Positions 1 to 8,900 of a DNA stretch of 64,000 nucleotides are shown one piece after another; the first letter of the stretch is position 1; each line of letters starts with the position of its first letter. The stretch spans positions 124,001-188,000 of the forward strand of contig BSNO01000001.1 in the NCBI GenBank assembly GCA_030160035.1. The letters are read 5' to 3'. Below the pieces are notes generated by a model. That model saw only the letters and a list, made by a program, of their open reading frames with translations, ran no database searches and was not told the origin of the DNA. Position numbers and translations under genes: made by a program. This DNA is from Rhizobium albus. Its GTDB lineage: Bacteria > Pseudomonadota > Alphaproteobacteria > Rhizobiales > Rhizobiaceae.

Positions 1-2
1 AC

Positions 3-221
3 GAGCGTCGCTCGGCCTGGCTGAGAAGTGCGCTGACGACCCTCAATCCGCGCGAGCTCCGCATCATCCGCGAACGGCGGCTGGCGGAAGAAGGTGCCAC
101 ATTGGAGTCGCTCGGCTCAGAGCTCGGCATTTCGAAAGAGCGTGTGCGGCAAATCGAAAGCCGCGCGCTTGAAAAGCTTCGTCAGGCTCTGTCGCACCAG
201 CTCCCGGCCGTGCAAGCCTGA
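3..221 (+). CDS. rpoH: RNA polymerase sigma-32-type factor, C-terminal end (5' partial)
   Basis: Only the last 72 codons are in the window; the gene enters from the left edge and stops with TGA at 219-221. The visible part is sigma-70 region 4.2, with a helix-turn-helix around ATLESLGSELGISKERVRQI that binds the -35 element. The stretch LNPRELRIIRERRLAEEGATL is typical of alphaproteobacterial RpoH, especially RpoH2-like copies, rather than RpoD or ECF factors. RpoH directs RNA polymerase to heat-shock or oxidative-stress promoters. The RpoH1/RpoH2 assignment is inference because the N-terminal RpoH box lies outside the window. Confidence 0.85.
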   Translation, partial: ERRSAWLRSALTTLNPRELRIIRERRLAEEGATLESLGSELGISKERVRQIESRALEKLRQALSHQLPAVQA

Positions 222-334
222 GGTCAGGCGCCCGATCCGCAAGCGTGCGGGCGCATCGGGGCTGGCGTGCTTGACGTCATGGTCGCCCCTGGGGCACGTA
301 CCGCCTCCGGAACGAGCCATGGAGTGGACTTGCA

Positions 335-1174
335 ATGCGGTTTGACGGCACGGACGCCTATATTGCGGAAAAGGATCTGACGGTCGCTGTGAATGCAGCG
401 ATCGCTTTGCAAAAACCGCTCCTGGTCAAAGGCGAGCCTGGCACAGGCAAGACGGAGCTTGCCCGTCAGCTGGCCCAAGCGCTCGGTCTCGATCTTCTCG
501 AATGGCATGTGAAGTCGACTACGAAGGCCCAGCAGGGGCTCTACGAGTACGACGCCGTATCGCGGTTGCGCGACAGTCAGCTTGGCGACGACCGCTTCAA
601 CGACATTGCCAATTACATTCGCCGCGGCAAGCTGTGGGATGCCTTCGACGCCGACAAGCGCGTCGTGCTTCTGATCGACGAGATCGACAAGGCCGACATC
701 GAGTTTCCGAACGATCTTCTTCAGGAACTCGATCGGATGGAGTTCCACGTCTATGAAACCGGCGAGACGATCCGCGCACGCCACCGGCCGATCGTCATCA
801 TCACGTCCAACAACGAAAAGGAATTGCCGGACGCCTTTCTGCGTCGTTGCTTCTTCCACTTCATCCGCTTTCCCGACATCGAGACGCTGCATCGGATCGT
901 CGAGGTCCATTATCCGGGCATCAAGCAAAATCTGGTACGCGCCGCGCTGACGCAGTTCTACGAGATCCGCGACGTTCCGGGCCTGAAGAAGAAGCCGTCC
1001 ACATCGGAAGCGCTCGATTGGATCCGTCTGCTGGTTGCCGACGACGTGGCGCCGGAAGATCTGCGCGGCGACGCTAAGAACGCACTTCCGCGCCTGCACG
1101 GCGCGCTCCTCAAGAACGAGCAGGACGTCCACCTCTTCGAACGCCTCGCCTTCATGGCGCGGCGTCAGGGTTAG
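335..1174 (+). CDS. MoxR-family AAA+ ATPase (CoxD-like)
   Basis: A 279-residue AAA+ ATPase of the MoxR group. Walker A is GEPGTGKT at about residues 33-40 and Walker B with the catalytic acidic pair is VVLLIDEID near residue 110. A sensor-1 asparagine is plausible in IITSNNEKELPDAF. MoxR ATPases act as chaperones that insert cofactors or remodel partner proteins, usually with a von Willebrand factor A protein; the next gene is exactly such a protein, 9 bases downstream, so the two form an operon. In carboxydotrophs the related CoxD/CoxE pair matures CO dehydrogenase. The client protein here is unknown. Confidence 0.9.
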   Translation: MRFDGTDAYIAEKDLTVAVNAAIALQKPLLVKGEPGTGKTELARQLAQALGLDLLEWHVKSTTKAQQGLYEYDAVSRLRDSQLGDDRFNDIANYIRRGKLWDAFDADKRVVLLIDEIDKADIEFPNDLLQELDRMEFHVYETGETIRARHRPIVIITSNNEKELPDAFLRRCFFHFIRFPDIETLHRIVEVHYPGIKQNLVRAALTQFYEIRDVPGLKKKPSTSEALDWIRLLVADDVAPEDLRGDAKNALPRLHGALLKNEQDVHLFERLAFMARRQG

Positions 1175-1183
1175 CGCCCGGCC

Positions 1184-2368
1184 ATGTTCCTCCCCTTCTT
1201 CCTCGAACTGAAAGCGGCGGGTGTGCCGGTTTCGCTGCGCGAGTATCTTGCGCTGCTCGAAGGGCTGGAGGCGGAGCTCGTCACCTATGACGTCGAGGGG
1301 TTCTATTATCTTTCCCGGGCGACGCTGGTGAAGGACGAGCGGTTCATCGATCGGTTCGACCGGGTGTTTGCCCACGCGTTTCGCGGGGTCGAGGCGGTTG
1401 CGGGCGAAGAGGGGCCTTCAAGCGTTGCCTTGCCCGAGGAGTGGCTGCGGCGGCTTGCCGAAAAACATCTGAGCGAAGACGAAAAGAAGCTCGTCGAGGC
1501 GCTGGGGGGTTTCGAAAAGCTGATGGAGACGCTCAAGCAGCGGCTCGAAGAGCAGAAGGGCCGCCACCAGGGCGGCTCGAAATGGATCGGCACGGCCGGC
1601 ACCTCACCGTTCGGCGCCTATGGCTATAACCCCGAAGGCGTGCGTATCGGGCAGGAGGGCAGCCGGCACCGTCGCGCGGTCAAGGTTTGGGACAAGCGCG
1701 ATTTCCGCGATCTCGACGACCGGGTGGAACTGGGCACGCGCAACATCAAGATCGCGCTGAAGCGCCTGCGCCGGTGGGTGCGGGCGGGCGCGGCCGAGGA
1801 GCTCGATCTCGGTGGCACCATCAAGTCGACCGCCGAACACGGTTATCTCGACGTGCGCACGCGGCCGGAACGGCGCAACGCCATCAAGCTTCTGATGTTC
1901 TTCGATGTCGGCGGCTCGATGGATGATCACATCAAGACCGTGGAAGAGCTCTTTTCCGCGGCGCGCGCCGAGTTCCGGCATATGGATTATTTCTATTTCC
2001 ACAACTGCCTCTATGAGGGCGTGTGGAAAGACAACCGCCGGCGCCACGAAGCCGTGCTGCCCACCTATGATCTCATCCGCACCTATGGTTCCGACTACCG
2101 GGTGATCTTCGTTGGCGATGCGGCGATGAGCCCTTACGAGATCGTCTATCCGGGCGGGTCCGTCGAGCATTGGAACAAGGAAGCCGGGCAGGTCTGGCTG
2201 GAGCGGGTGCTTGCCCATTTTCCCAAGGCCGCCTGGCTGAACCCCACACCGCAGGCGCATTGGGGCTACACGCATTCGATCGGGCTGATCCGGCAGATCG
2301 TCAACGATCGCATGTTTCCGCTGACGCTCGGCGGGCTCGAAGCCGCGACGCGGGAATTGACGCGCTGA
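1184..2368 (+). CDS. VWA domain-containing CoxE-like protein
   Basis: A 394-residue protein of the CoxE/VWA family. The N-terminal half is charged and helical (EDEKKLVEALGGFEKLMETL region), followed by a conserved GTSPFGAYGYNPEG segment. The C-terminal VWA-like fold has MFFDVGGSMDDH at about residues 237-248, a MIDAS-like DxGxSM motif in which one serine is replaced by glycine. Immediately preceded by the MoxR ATPase gene, which strongly supports a shared chaperone complex. The start is the ATG following the MoxR stop. The family is widespread in alphaproteobacteria and mostly uncharacterised outside the CO dehydrogenase gene clusters. Confidence 0.87.
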   Translation: MFLPFFLELKAAGVPVSLREYLALLEGLEAELVTYDVEGFYYLSRATLVKDERFIDRFDRVFAHAFRGVEAVAGEEGPSSVALPEEWLRRLAEKHLSEDEKKLVEALGGFEKLMETLKQRLEEQKGRHQGGSKWIGTAGTSPFGAYGYNPEGVRIGQEGSRHRRAVKVWDKRDFRDLDDRVELGTRNIKIALKRLRRWVRAGAAEELDLGGTIKSTAEHGYLDVRTRPERRNAIKLLMFFDVGGSMDDHIKTVEELFSAARAEFRHMDYFYFHNCLYEGVWKDNRRRHEAVLPTYDLIRTYGSDYRVIFVGDAAMSPYEIVYPGGSVEHWNKEAGQVWLERVLAHFPKAAWLNPTPQAHWGYTHSIGLIRQIVNDRMFPLTLGGLEAATRELTR

Positions 2369-2472
2369 GGCAGAAGTGGTCGGCCTGAAGGAACGTGATG
2401 GCTGCGGCTTCCGTTGTCAGATAGCATCCATCACCACATAACAGTCACCGATAAACGGACAGGGAGAGCGTC

Positions 2473-3930
2473 ATGCTGACACGCACGAGCCAGTATCTGA
2501 AGGAAGCCAATCTCATCGATGGCGCGTGGGTCGGTGCCGACAGCGGCGAAACCATCGATGTGGTCAATCCGGCGACGGGCCAGCGGATCGGTTCGGTGCC
2601 GAAATCGGGCAAGGCTGAAACGCGCCGCGCCATCGACGCTGCGCATACGGCGTTTCTCGAATACCGGAAGACCTCGGCTGCCGAACGCGCCAAGCTGATG
2701 CGCGCGCTTCACGATGCCATTATGGACAACCAGGACGCGCTCGCCGAACTGCTCACCATGGAGCAGGGCAAGCCACTGGCCGAGGCCAAGGGCGAGGTCG
2801 GCATGTCGGCCAGCTACATCCTCTGGTACGCGGAGGAAGCGCGCCGGGTCTATGGCGACACGATCCCATCTTCATGGGCGGACCGTCGCATGATGGTCAT
2901 CAAGCAGCCTGTCGGCGTCGTTGCGGCCATCACGCCGTGGAACTTCCCGTCCTCGATGCTGGCCCGCAAGATCGGGCCGGCGCTGGCGACGGGCTGCACG
3001 AGCGTCGTCAAGCCGGCGACAGCCACGCCCTATTCGGGCATCGCCTGGGGCGTTCTCGCCGAAGAGGCCGGCTTCCCGAAAGGCGTGATCAACGTGGTCA
3101 CCGGCGGTTCGGGCGACATCGGTGGCGAACTGACGTCGAACGAGAAGGTGCGCAAGATCACGTTCACCGGCTCGACGGAAGTCGGCCGTAAGCTGCTCGC
3201 ACAATCGGCCGAAACGGTGAAGAAGGTGTCGATGGAGCTTGGCGGCAACGCGCCGTTCCTCGTCTTCGACGATGCCGATCTCGACCGCGCCGTCGACGGC
3301 GCCATTGCGGCCAAGTTCCGCAACACCGGTCAGACCTGCGTTTGCACCAATCGCTTCATCGTCCAGTCGGGGATCCACGACCGTTTTGTCGAGAAGCTCG
3401 CCGAAAAGGCGGCCGCGCTCAAGGTCGGCGACGGGCTCGATGACGGCACCACGCAGGGGCCGCTCATCGACGAGGACCAGCTGGAAACGGTCGAAAAGTT
3501 CGTCGCCGACGCCAAGGAGAAGGGCGGCACGATCGTCACCGGCGGCGAGCGGCATGAGCTTGGCGGAACGTTCTACAAGCCGACCGTGATTTCAGGCGCC
3601 ACGAAGGAGATGCGCTTCACCAAGGAAGAGATCTTCGGCCCGGTCGCGCCCGTCTACAAGTTCGAGACGGAGGAAGAAGGGGTCGCCTTGGCCAACGACA
3701 CGATCTTCGGCCTTGCCGCTTATTTCTACACGCAGGATCTCGGCCGCACGTTTCGTGTCATGGAAGGGCTGGAGTACGGCCTGGTCGGCGTGAATGAAGG
3801 GGTCATCACGGCCGTGGAAGCGCCCTTCGGCGGCGTCAAGCAGTCGGGCCTCGGCAAGGAAGGCGGGCATCAGGGCATCGAGGAATATCTCGAGAGCAAA
3901 TATGTCTGCCTGGGCGGTCTCGGTTTCTAA
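2473..3930 (+). CDS. gabD: Succinate-semialdehyde dehydrogenase, NAD(P)-dependent
   Basis: A 485-residue aldehyde dehydrogenase, the normal GabD length. It oxidises succinate semialdehyde to succinate in GABA and 4-hydroxybutyrate catabolism. Visible landmarks are the cofactor-binding TPWNFPSSMLARKIGPAL stretch (about residues 155-172), the FTGSTEVG Rossmann motif, the general-base glutamate in MELGGNAPF (about 256) and the nucleophilic cysteine in GQTCVCTNR (about 290). The C-terminus KYVCLGGLGF is characteristic of GabD proteins. A GGGAGAG ribosome-binding site precedes the ATG. Other ALDH substrates cannot be excluded, but the closest resemblance is to GabD. Confidence 0.9.
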   Translation: MLTRTSQYLKEANLIDGAWVGADSGETIDVVNPATGQRIGSVPKSGKAETRRAIDAAHTAFLEYRKTSAAERAKLMRALHDAIMDNQDALAELLTMEQGKPLAEAKGEVGMSASYILWYAEEARRVYGDTIPSSWADRRMMVIKQPVGVVAAITPWNFPSSMLARKIGPALATGCTSVVKPATATPYSGIAWGVLAEEAGFPKGVINVVTGGSGDIGGELTSNEKVRKITFTGSTEVGRKLLAQSAETVKKVSMELGGNAPFLVFDDADLDRAVDGAIAAKFRNTGQTCVCTNRFIVQSGIHDRFVEKLAEKAAALKVGDGLDDGTTQGPLIDEDQLETVEKFVADAKEKGGTIVTGGERHELGGTFYKPTVISGATKEMRFTKEEIFGPVAPVYKFETEEEGVALANDTIFGLAAYFYTQDLGRTFRVMEGLEYGLVGVNEGVITAVEAPFGGVKQSGLGKEGGHQGIEEYLESKYVCLGGLGF

Positions 3931-3990
3931 AAGCGTTTCCAGGTGAAGTGGACACCGGTTCACCGTCAGGAAACGCGCAAGATCAAAAGC
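3931..3990. repeat. Rhizobial-type intergenic palindromic repeat
   Basis: Directly after the gabD stop lies a nested palindrome. The outer arms GCGTTTCC (3933-3940) and GGAAACGC (3969-3976) are perfect, and the inner arms GGTGAA (3942-3947) and TTCACC (3959-3964) enclose the core GTGGACACCGG. The order of arms and core resembles the dispersed intergenic palindromes I know from Mesorhizobium and related Rhizobiales genomes (AGCGTTTTCG...GTGGA.ACCGGTTCG...GAAAACGC). Only this copy was recognised in the window. It may also act as a transcription terminator or mRNA-stabilising hairpin for gabD. Confidence 0.6.
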
Positions 3991-4005
3991 TGAGGGCTGA
4001 AAGCG

Positions 4006-4599
4006 TCAGTTCAGGAGAATGCGTCCGACAACGGCTGGCCGTTCCGAACCTTCGGGGACGGGCCCGACAATCACTGCCTCGCCGTCACGCGGGGCGGTGC
4101 CCGTCAGGGCCTGCACAACACCGCTGTGGGTGATGAAAAGCTGGTTGCCGGGGCCCCTGAACCCATTGATGCGATCGATGATGGCATCGAGCTGCTCTTC
4201 GTCGCTCATCTCCGTCTGGCCCAAGGGGTCCAGTTCCTCAAGCACTTCGACGCTATATGAGCCGAAGGCGAGATCGGCCGTCTCCTGGGTCCGGCAATAT
4301 TCACTCGTATAGATGCCGTTGATCGTCACGGCGCGTGCGGCAAAACGTGTTCCCTGGCGCCGTGCCTGGGTGCGGCCCCTATCGGAAAGAACTGCCTGGG
4401 TGGCGCAATCCTGAGGATCGACCTCGGATGCATCCCCGCCAAGCGTCTGCGTATGCTGGAGCAAGATCGTGTAGCCGCCATTGGACAGGCGCACCCAAGC
4501 CGCTTCAGTGGCAAGTGCGGGGCCGGAAGCGATTGCCGATCCGGCGACCACGGCTATGGCTACTGCGGAGCCGGCGATAAGGTTTCTGAGCTTTTTCAT
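4006..4599 (-). CDS. Secreted histidine phosphatase superfamily-like protein with altered RHG motif
   Basis: A 197-residue protein with an N-terminal signal peptide (MKKLRN, then a hydrophobic Ala/Val/Ile stretch ending near ALATEA), so it is probably periplasmic. The body follows the histidine phosphatase (phosphoglycerate mutase-like) pattern: LSDRGRTQARRQG, SEYCRTQETADLAFG and the second catalytic histidine in FITHSGVVQALTG. The usual RHG signature is changed to QHT (ILLQHTQT), so the phosphate-binding arginine is missing although the nucleophilic histidine is kept. Activity on phosphate esters is therefore uncertain. It is a single gene, convergent with gabD. Confidence 0.72.
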   Translation of the reverse strand: MKKLRNLIAGSAVAIAVVAGSAIASGPALATEAAWVRLSNGGYTILLQHTQTLGGDASEVDPQDCATQAVLSDRGRTQARRQGTRFAARAVTINGIYTSEYCRTQETADLAFGSYSVEVLEELDPLGQTEMSDEEQLDAIIDRINGFRGPGNQLFITHSGVVQALTGTAPRDGEAVIVGPVPEGSERPAVVGRILLN

Positions 4600-4690
4600 C
4601 CTGAACTATATCTAGGTGTAACGCTCCGGGATGTCAGCCCTTGATGTCGTGTATGAGCCAGCATGCGCCGAAATGCGCCATCTTGTCGTC

Positions 4691-6967
4691 TCAGACGAAC
4701 GTCACGTCATGCGCGAAGGGCATCCGTCGAAGGCGCTCGCCCGTCAGCGCAAAGATGGCGTTGCCCAGCGCGGCGGCCACGGGCGGCGTGCTCGGTTCGC
4801 CTGCACCCCCCATGCGCGGGGCGTTCTGCAGGATCTCGACATGAATGGCCGGGCAGCGATCGATGCGCAGCGCATCGAAATCGTGGAAGTTGCTCTGCTG
4901 CACGCGGCCTTCGCTGAGCGTGATCTCCTGGCCGAGAGCGGCCGAGAGGCCGAAGACGATACCCGACATCATCTGCGCTTCGAAAATCCCGGGATCCAGG
5001 ACAATGCCCGGGTCCGCCGCGCACCAGACGTTCTCAACGCGGATGCCGCGATCATCGCGCGCAATTTCAACCACCTCGGCGACCCAGGTGCCGAAGGACA
5101 GTGTGAAGGCAAGGCCTCGCGCCCGTCCCTCCGCCGGCTCAGACCGCCAATCGGACATGTCGGCGACCTTCTCGAGAAGCGCGGTTGCGACCGGGTAGGG
5201 CGCCATCAGCTTCAAGCGGTATTCGAGGGGATCGATGCCGCTGGCGGCTGCCAGTTCGTCCATGAAGCATTCATGGAAGAAGCCGTTGATGGAATTGCCG
5301 ACCGACCGCCAGATGCCCACCGGGACTGGAATGTCCGTCTTCACGCCGGCAACACGGTAGTTGGCGATGGCATAGGGCTGGTTGAAGGCGCCATCGACGA
5401 TGCTCTTGTCCGGCCCCGGAAGGCTGATGGACGGATAGAAACGCGATGCCATGGGCGAAAAGATCGGCGGGGCAGCCACCACCACGTCCAGGGCTTCGGG
5501 CAATCCATCGGCGCCGAGTGCGGCGCGCAGCCGTCCGGTCGCGGCGGGGCGGTAGTAATCGTGGGCGATGTCTTCTTCGCGCGTCCAGATCAGTTTGACC
5601 GGTCGCCCGCCTGTTTCGCGCGCTATGAGGGCGGCGTAGACGGCAACGTCCGGTTCGGCGCGACGGCCGAAGCCCCCTCCGAGCGAGGTCGTGTTGACCG
5701 TGCAGTCGGCCGTCGGAATATCCAGCGCTGCTGCTGCGACAGCCTGAATGAGGTTGGGTGCCTGGTTCGGCAGCCAGAGATCCAGCCGGCCGTCGGCAAA
5801 GCGCGCCGTGGCGTTCATCGGCTCCATGGCGGCATGGGCGAGGTATGGCACATGGTATTCCGCCTCGATGATGCGGTCGCGGGCATGGTCGGCGAAAATG
5901 ATGTCCGTATCGCCATCGTCGCGCATCACATCGCGTGATCCGGTGCCGACAGCCGCCGCGAGAAGCTCGCTGACAGCCGCATCATCCAGCGTCGAATTCG
6001 GCTTTTCCCATTCCACCACAACGGCATCGGCGGCCATGAAGGCGCGCCAGGTGTTGTCGGCAATCACCGCGAAACCGCGTCCGAGTCGGTGATCGATCTC
6101 GATGATGGAATGGACGCCGCGCATCTGCCGGGCAGCCTCGGTGTCGAGCGAGAGCACGCCGCCGCCGAAATGGGGATTGATCCGCACGGTGGCGTGAAGC
6201 ATGTCGGGCAGGGCGACATCGACGCCAAAGATCGGCGCGCCGGTGACCTTGGCGCGCATATCGGTGCGCGGCTGCGACTTGCCGAGCAATTTCCAGTTCT
6301 CTGGCGCGCGCAGCGGGATGTCGCGCGAGACAGGTGCCTCAACCGCGTCAGCGGCGAGAACGCCGTAGGACAAGGTTTCGCCGGTGGCGGGATTGCGCAC
6401 CGATCCGGCGTCCGTCTCGAGTTCCGTCGGCTGGACGCCCCAGCGGGTCGCTGCAGCCTGTTTCAGGGCTTCGCGGGCGGTGGCGCCGGCTTGGCGCATC
6501 TTCTCGAACGCATCGACAGTAGACGATGAGCCGCCCGTCACGTGCAGTGCCAGGAATTTGCCGGCGATCCCGACGCCGGAGCGGGCGATGGTCGCCATCG
6601 TCGACTCGTCATAGGTCGGGAATGGCAGGCCGTCTTCCAGCATCGCGATATTGGCATAGGCCTCTGACGCCGGCCCATGCTCCACCACCACCTTCTCAAG
6701 CGACACGTCGAGTTCTTCGGCCACCAGCGCTGCAAGCGTGGTGCTGACGCCCTGGCCCATCTCCGCGCGTGGCACGAAGATGGTGATCGTCTCGTCAGGG
6801 GCTATCGTCAGGTAGGGATTGAAGACAGCCTCTCCGTCATCGGCGCGCGCGACCAGCGGATTTTCGGGCGGGCGCCGGTAGGCGTATGCGCCGACCGCGA
6901 GCCCGCCGGCGATCGCGGCGGTGCCGATGAGGAAAGTGCGCCGTGCGATCTTGCCGACCGATGCCAT
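4691..6967 (-). CDS. iorB: Isoquinoline 1-oxidoreductase-type molybdenum hydroxylase, large (beta) subunit
   Basis: A 758-residue single-polypeptide molybdopterin-binding subunit of the xanthine dehydrogenase superfamily, IorB branch. The N-terminus carries a twin-arginine-like signal (RRTFLIG followed by a hydrophobic stretch), so the enzyme is probably exported or membrane-tethered. Family motifs include RAEMGQGVSTTLAALVAEELD, LGGGFGRRAEPDVA, and the C-terminal GAGEPSTPPVAAALGNAIF loop bearing the base glutamate. It hydroxylates N-heterocycles or oxidises aldehydes, passing electrons to IorA and a downstream acceptor. It lies 4 bases after iorA in the same operon. The true substrate cannot be told from sequence. 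Confidence 0.88.
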   Translation of the reverse strand: MASVGKIARRTFLIGTAAIAGGLAVGAYAYRRPPENPLVARADDGEAVFNPYLTIAPDETITIFVPRAEMGQGVSTTLAALVAEELDVSLEKVVVEHGPASEAYANIAMLEDGLPFPTYDESTMATIARSGVGIAGKFLALHVTGGSSSTVDAFEKMRQAGATAREALKQAAATRWGVQPTELETDAGSVRNPATGETLSYGVLAADAVEAPVSRDIPLRAPENWKLLGKSQPRTDMRAKVTGAPIFGVDVALPDMLHATVRINPHFGGGVLSLDTEAARQMRGVHSIIEIDHRLGRGFAVIADNTWRAFMAADAVVVEWEKPNSTLDDAAVSELLAAAVGTGSRDVMRDDGDTDIIFADHARDRIIEAEYHVPYLAHAAMEPMNATARFADGRLDLWLPNQAPNLIQAVAAAALDIPTADCTVNTTSLGGGFGRRAEPDVAVYAALIARETGGRPVKLIWTREEDIAHDYYRPAATGRLRAALGADGLPEALDVVVAAPPIFSPMASRFYPSISLPGPDKSIVDGAFNQPYAIANYRVAGVKTDIPVPVGIWRSVGNSINGFFHECFMDELAAASGIDPLEYRLKLMAPYPVATALLEKVADMSDWRSEPAEGRARGLAFTLSFGTWVAEVVEIARDDRGIRVENVWCAADPGIVLDPGIFEAQMMSGIVFGLSAALGQEITLSEGRVQQSNFHDFDALRIDRCPAIHVEILQNAPRMGGAGEPSTPPVAAALGNAIFALTGERLRRMPFAHDVTFV

Positions 6968-6971
6968 GGGC

Positions 6972-7433
6972 TCAGCTCCGCGCCGACTGTGTGGATGCGG
7001 CTCGCTTTACGGCGGCCCGGATGCGCGGATAGGTGCCGCAGCGGCAGAGATTGCCGGACATCGCTTCATCGATGTCCGCATCGCTCGGCGCGGGATTGGA
7101 CGCGAGCAGCGCTGTGGCCGACATGATCTGGCCGGCCTGGCAATAGCCGCATTGGGCGACCTGTTCGGCGATCCAAGCTTCCTGCACGGCGGTCAGCACA
7201 CCGTCACCCGAAAGCCCGTCGATGGTCGTGACGGCGCCTTCGACGTATTGCACGGGCAGGGCGCAGGACCGTTCCGGCACGCCATCGATCAGCACCGTAC
7301 AGGCGCCGCAGGCGCCGATGCCGCAGCCGAATTTCGGGCCCATGATGCCCAGTTCATCGCGCAGCACCCAAAGCAGCGGCATGTCGCCTTCGATGTCGAG
7401 CGAATGGCGTTCGCCGTTGACCGTCAATTCCAT
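6972..7433 (-). CDS. iorA: Isoquinoline 1-oxidoreductase-type (2Fe-2S) small subunit
   Basis: A 153-residue iron-sulfur subunit with two [2Fe-2S] clusters. The plant-ferredoxin-type cluster is bound by [15 protein letters not shown] (about residues 37-51) plus a later cysteine, and the helical second cluster by [10 protein letters not shown] and CRCGTYPRI. These are the standard small-subunit motifs of aldehyde oxidase/xanthine dehydrogenase-like enzymes. It transfers electrons from the molybdenum site of IorB, encoded immediately downstream. No FAD subunit gene is adjacent, which fits the two-subunit IorAB type that hands electrons to a cytochrome or quinone rather than to NAD. Confidence 0.9.
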   Translation of the reverse strand: MELTVNGERHSLDIEGDMPLLWVLRDELGIMGPKFGCGIGACGACTVLIDGVPERSCALPVQYVEGAVTTIDGLSGDGVLTAVQEAWIAEQVAQCGYCQAGQIMSATALLASNPAPSDADIDEAMSGNLCRCGTYPRIRAAVKRAASTQSARS

Positions 7434-7604
7434 GGGAGTTCTCCGTCGCGGCTTGAAGCCTTGTCACAGGTAACGTCGGGTCGTGACCTTCACAAGGCAA
7501 GTGCGGCTTTCCAGCGCGAAGGGACGTTGACAATGAAGCGGGGCTATATCACCTGAAGCCAGCCGATGGGCTCGCCTATCGGTCCATCGTTTGAAGGACG
7601 CGCC

Positions 7605-8867
7605 ATGCTCGATCGCAACCCGAATTCGGCTCAATCCTACCTGACGGCCCCGCTCTCCCGGCGCGCATCGGTCGCGGTGGATGTCGGCGGCGTCATCGTT
7701 GGTGGCGGTGCTCCGGTGGTCGTGCAGTCCATGACGAACACCGATACGGCCGATATCGACGCCACGGTCGCCCAGGTCGCCGCGCTGAACCGCGCCGGAT
7801 CGGAAATCGTCCGCATCACGGTCGATCGGCCGGAAAGTGCTGCCGCCGTGCCGCGGATTCGCGAGCGTCTCGATCGCCTCGGCATCGACGTGCCGCTCGT
7901 CGGCGACTTCCATTATATCGGCCACACGCTTCTTGCCGATCATCCCGATTGCGCCGCTGCGCTCGCCAAATATCGCATCAATCCCGGCAATGTCGGTTTC
8001 AAGGACAAGCGCGACCGGCAGTTCACGCAGATCATCGAGCAGGCGATCCGTTACGACAAGCCGGTGCGCATCGGTGTGAACTGGGGCTCGCTCGATCAGG
8101 AACTGCTGACGCGCCTGATGGACGAAAACCAGGCCAAGGGCTCTCCCATGACGGCGCGCGAAGTGACGCGCGAGGCGATCATCCAGTCGGCGCTTTTATC
8201 GGCCGAGCTCGCCGAGGAAATCGGCCTGCCACGCAACCGCATCATCCTGTCGGCAAAGGTCAGCCAGGTGCAGGATCTGATCGCCGTCAATCTCGAGCTT
8301 GCGCTGCGCACGAACCATGCGCTGCATCTCGGGCTGACGGAAGCGGGCATGGGGTCCAAGGGCATCGTCGCCTCTGCGGCCGCCATGGGCATCGTGCTTC
8401 AGCAGGGTGTCGGCGACACGATCCGCATTTCGCTGACGCCGGAGCCGAATGGCGATCGCACCCGCGAGGTGATCGTTGCGCAGGAACTGCTGCAGACCAT
8501 GGGCTTCCGCCAGTTCCTGCCGGTGGTCGCCGCATGCCCGGGCTGCGGGCGTACGACATCGACCGTCTTCCAGGAGCTGGCCCAGACGATCGAAGGTGAT
8601 CTCAGACGCAACATGCCGGTTTGGCGCGACCGTTATCCGGGCGTCGAGAACCTGCAGGTCGCGGTGATGGGGTGCATCGTCAACGGCCCGGGTGAGTCCA
8701 AGCACGCCGATATCGGCATCTCCTTGCCGGGAACGGGCGAAAGCCCGGCTGCGCCGGTCTTCATCGACGGCAAGAAGGCCAAGACGCTGCGCGGTCCGAA
8801 CATCGCCCAGGATTTCCAGGCGCTGGTGGCAGATTATATCGAGCAGCGTTTCGGCCGTTCTGCCTGA
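7605..8867 (+). CDS. ispG: 4-hydroxy-3-methylbut-2-en-1-yl diphosphate synthase (flavodoxin)
   Basis: IspG (GcpE), the penultimate enzyme of the MEP isoprenoid pathway, converts ME-cPP to HMBPP with a [4Fe-4S] cluster. The N-terminal TIM-barrel signature [20 protein letters not shown] is present, and the cluster cysteines lie in AACPGCGRT and [11 protein letters not shown] near the C-terminus. I place the start at the ATG at 7605 because AAGGA lies 6 bases upstream and homologues begin near here; an in-frame ATG at 7566 would add 13 residues but has no good ribosome-binding site. It supplies precursors for the carotenoid and bacteriochlorophyll genes at the far end of the window. Confidence 0.94.
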   Translation: MLDRNPNSAQSYLTAPLSRRASVAVDVGGVIVGGGAPVVVQSMTNTDTADIDATVAQVAALNRAGSEIVRITVDRPESAAAVPRIRERLDRLGIDVPLVGDFHYIGHTLLADHPDCAAALAKYRINPGNVGFKDKRDRQFTQIIEQAIRYDKPVRIGVNWGSLDQELLTRLMDENQAKGSPMTAREVTREAIIQSALLSAELAEEIGLPRNRIILSAKVSQVQDLIAVNLELALRTNHALHLGLTEAGMGSKGIVASAAAMGIVLQQGVGDTIRISLTPEPNGDRTREVIVAQELLQTMGFRQFLPVVAACPGCGRTTSTVFQELAQTIEGDLRRNMPVWRDRYPGVENLQVAVMGCIVNGPGESKHADIGISLPGTGESPAAPVFIDGKKAKTLRGPNIAQDFQALVADYIEQRFGRSA

Positions 8868-8884
8868 GCGCGTTATCTCGCCTA

Positions 8885-8898
8885 AGCCGAGAGCGGCT
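8885..8898. terminator. Stem-loop between convergent ispG and histidine kinase genes
   Basis: AGCCG (8885-8889) and CGGCT (8894-8898) form a perfect 5-bp stem with an AGAG tetraloop, extended by CGCCT/AGGCG outer arms. It sits in the 33-base gap between two converging stop codons, where a bidirectional terminator would be expected. There is no clear T-tract, so intrinsic termination is uncertain. Confidence 0.35.
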
Positions 8899-8900
8899 GA

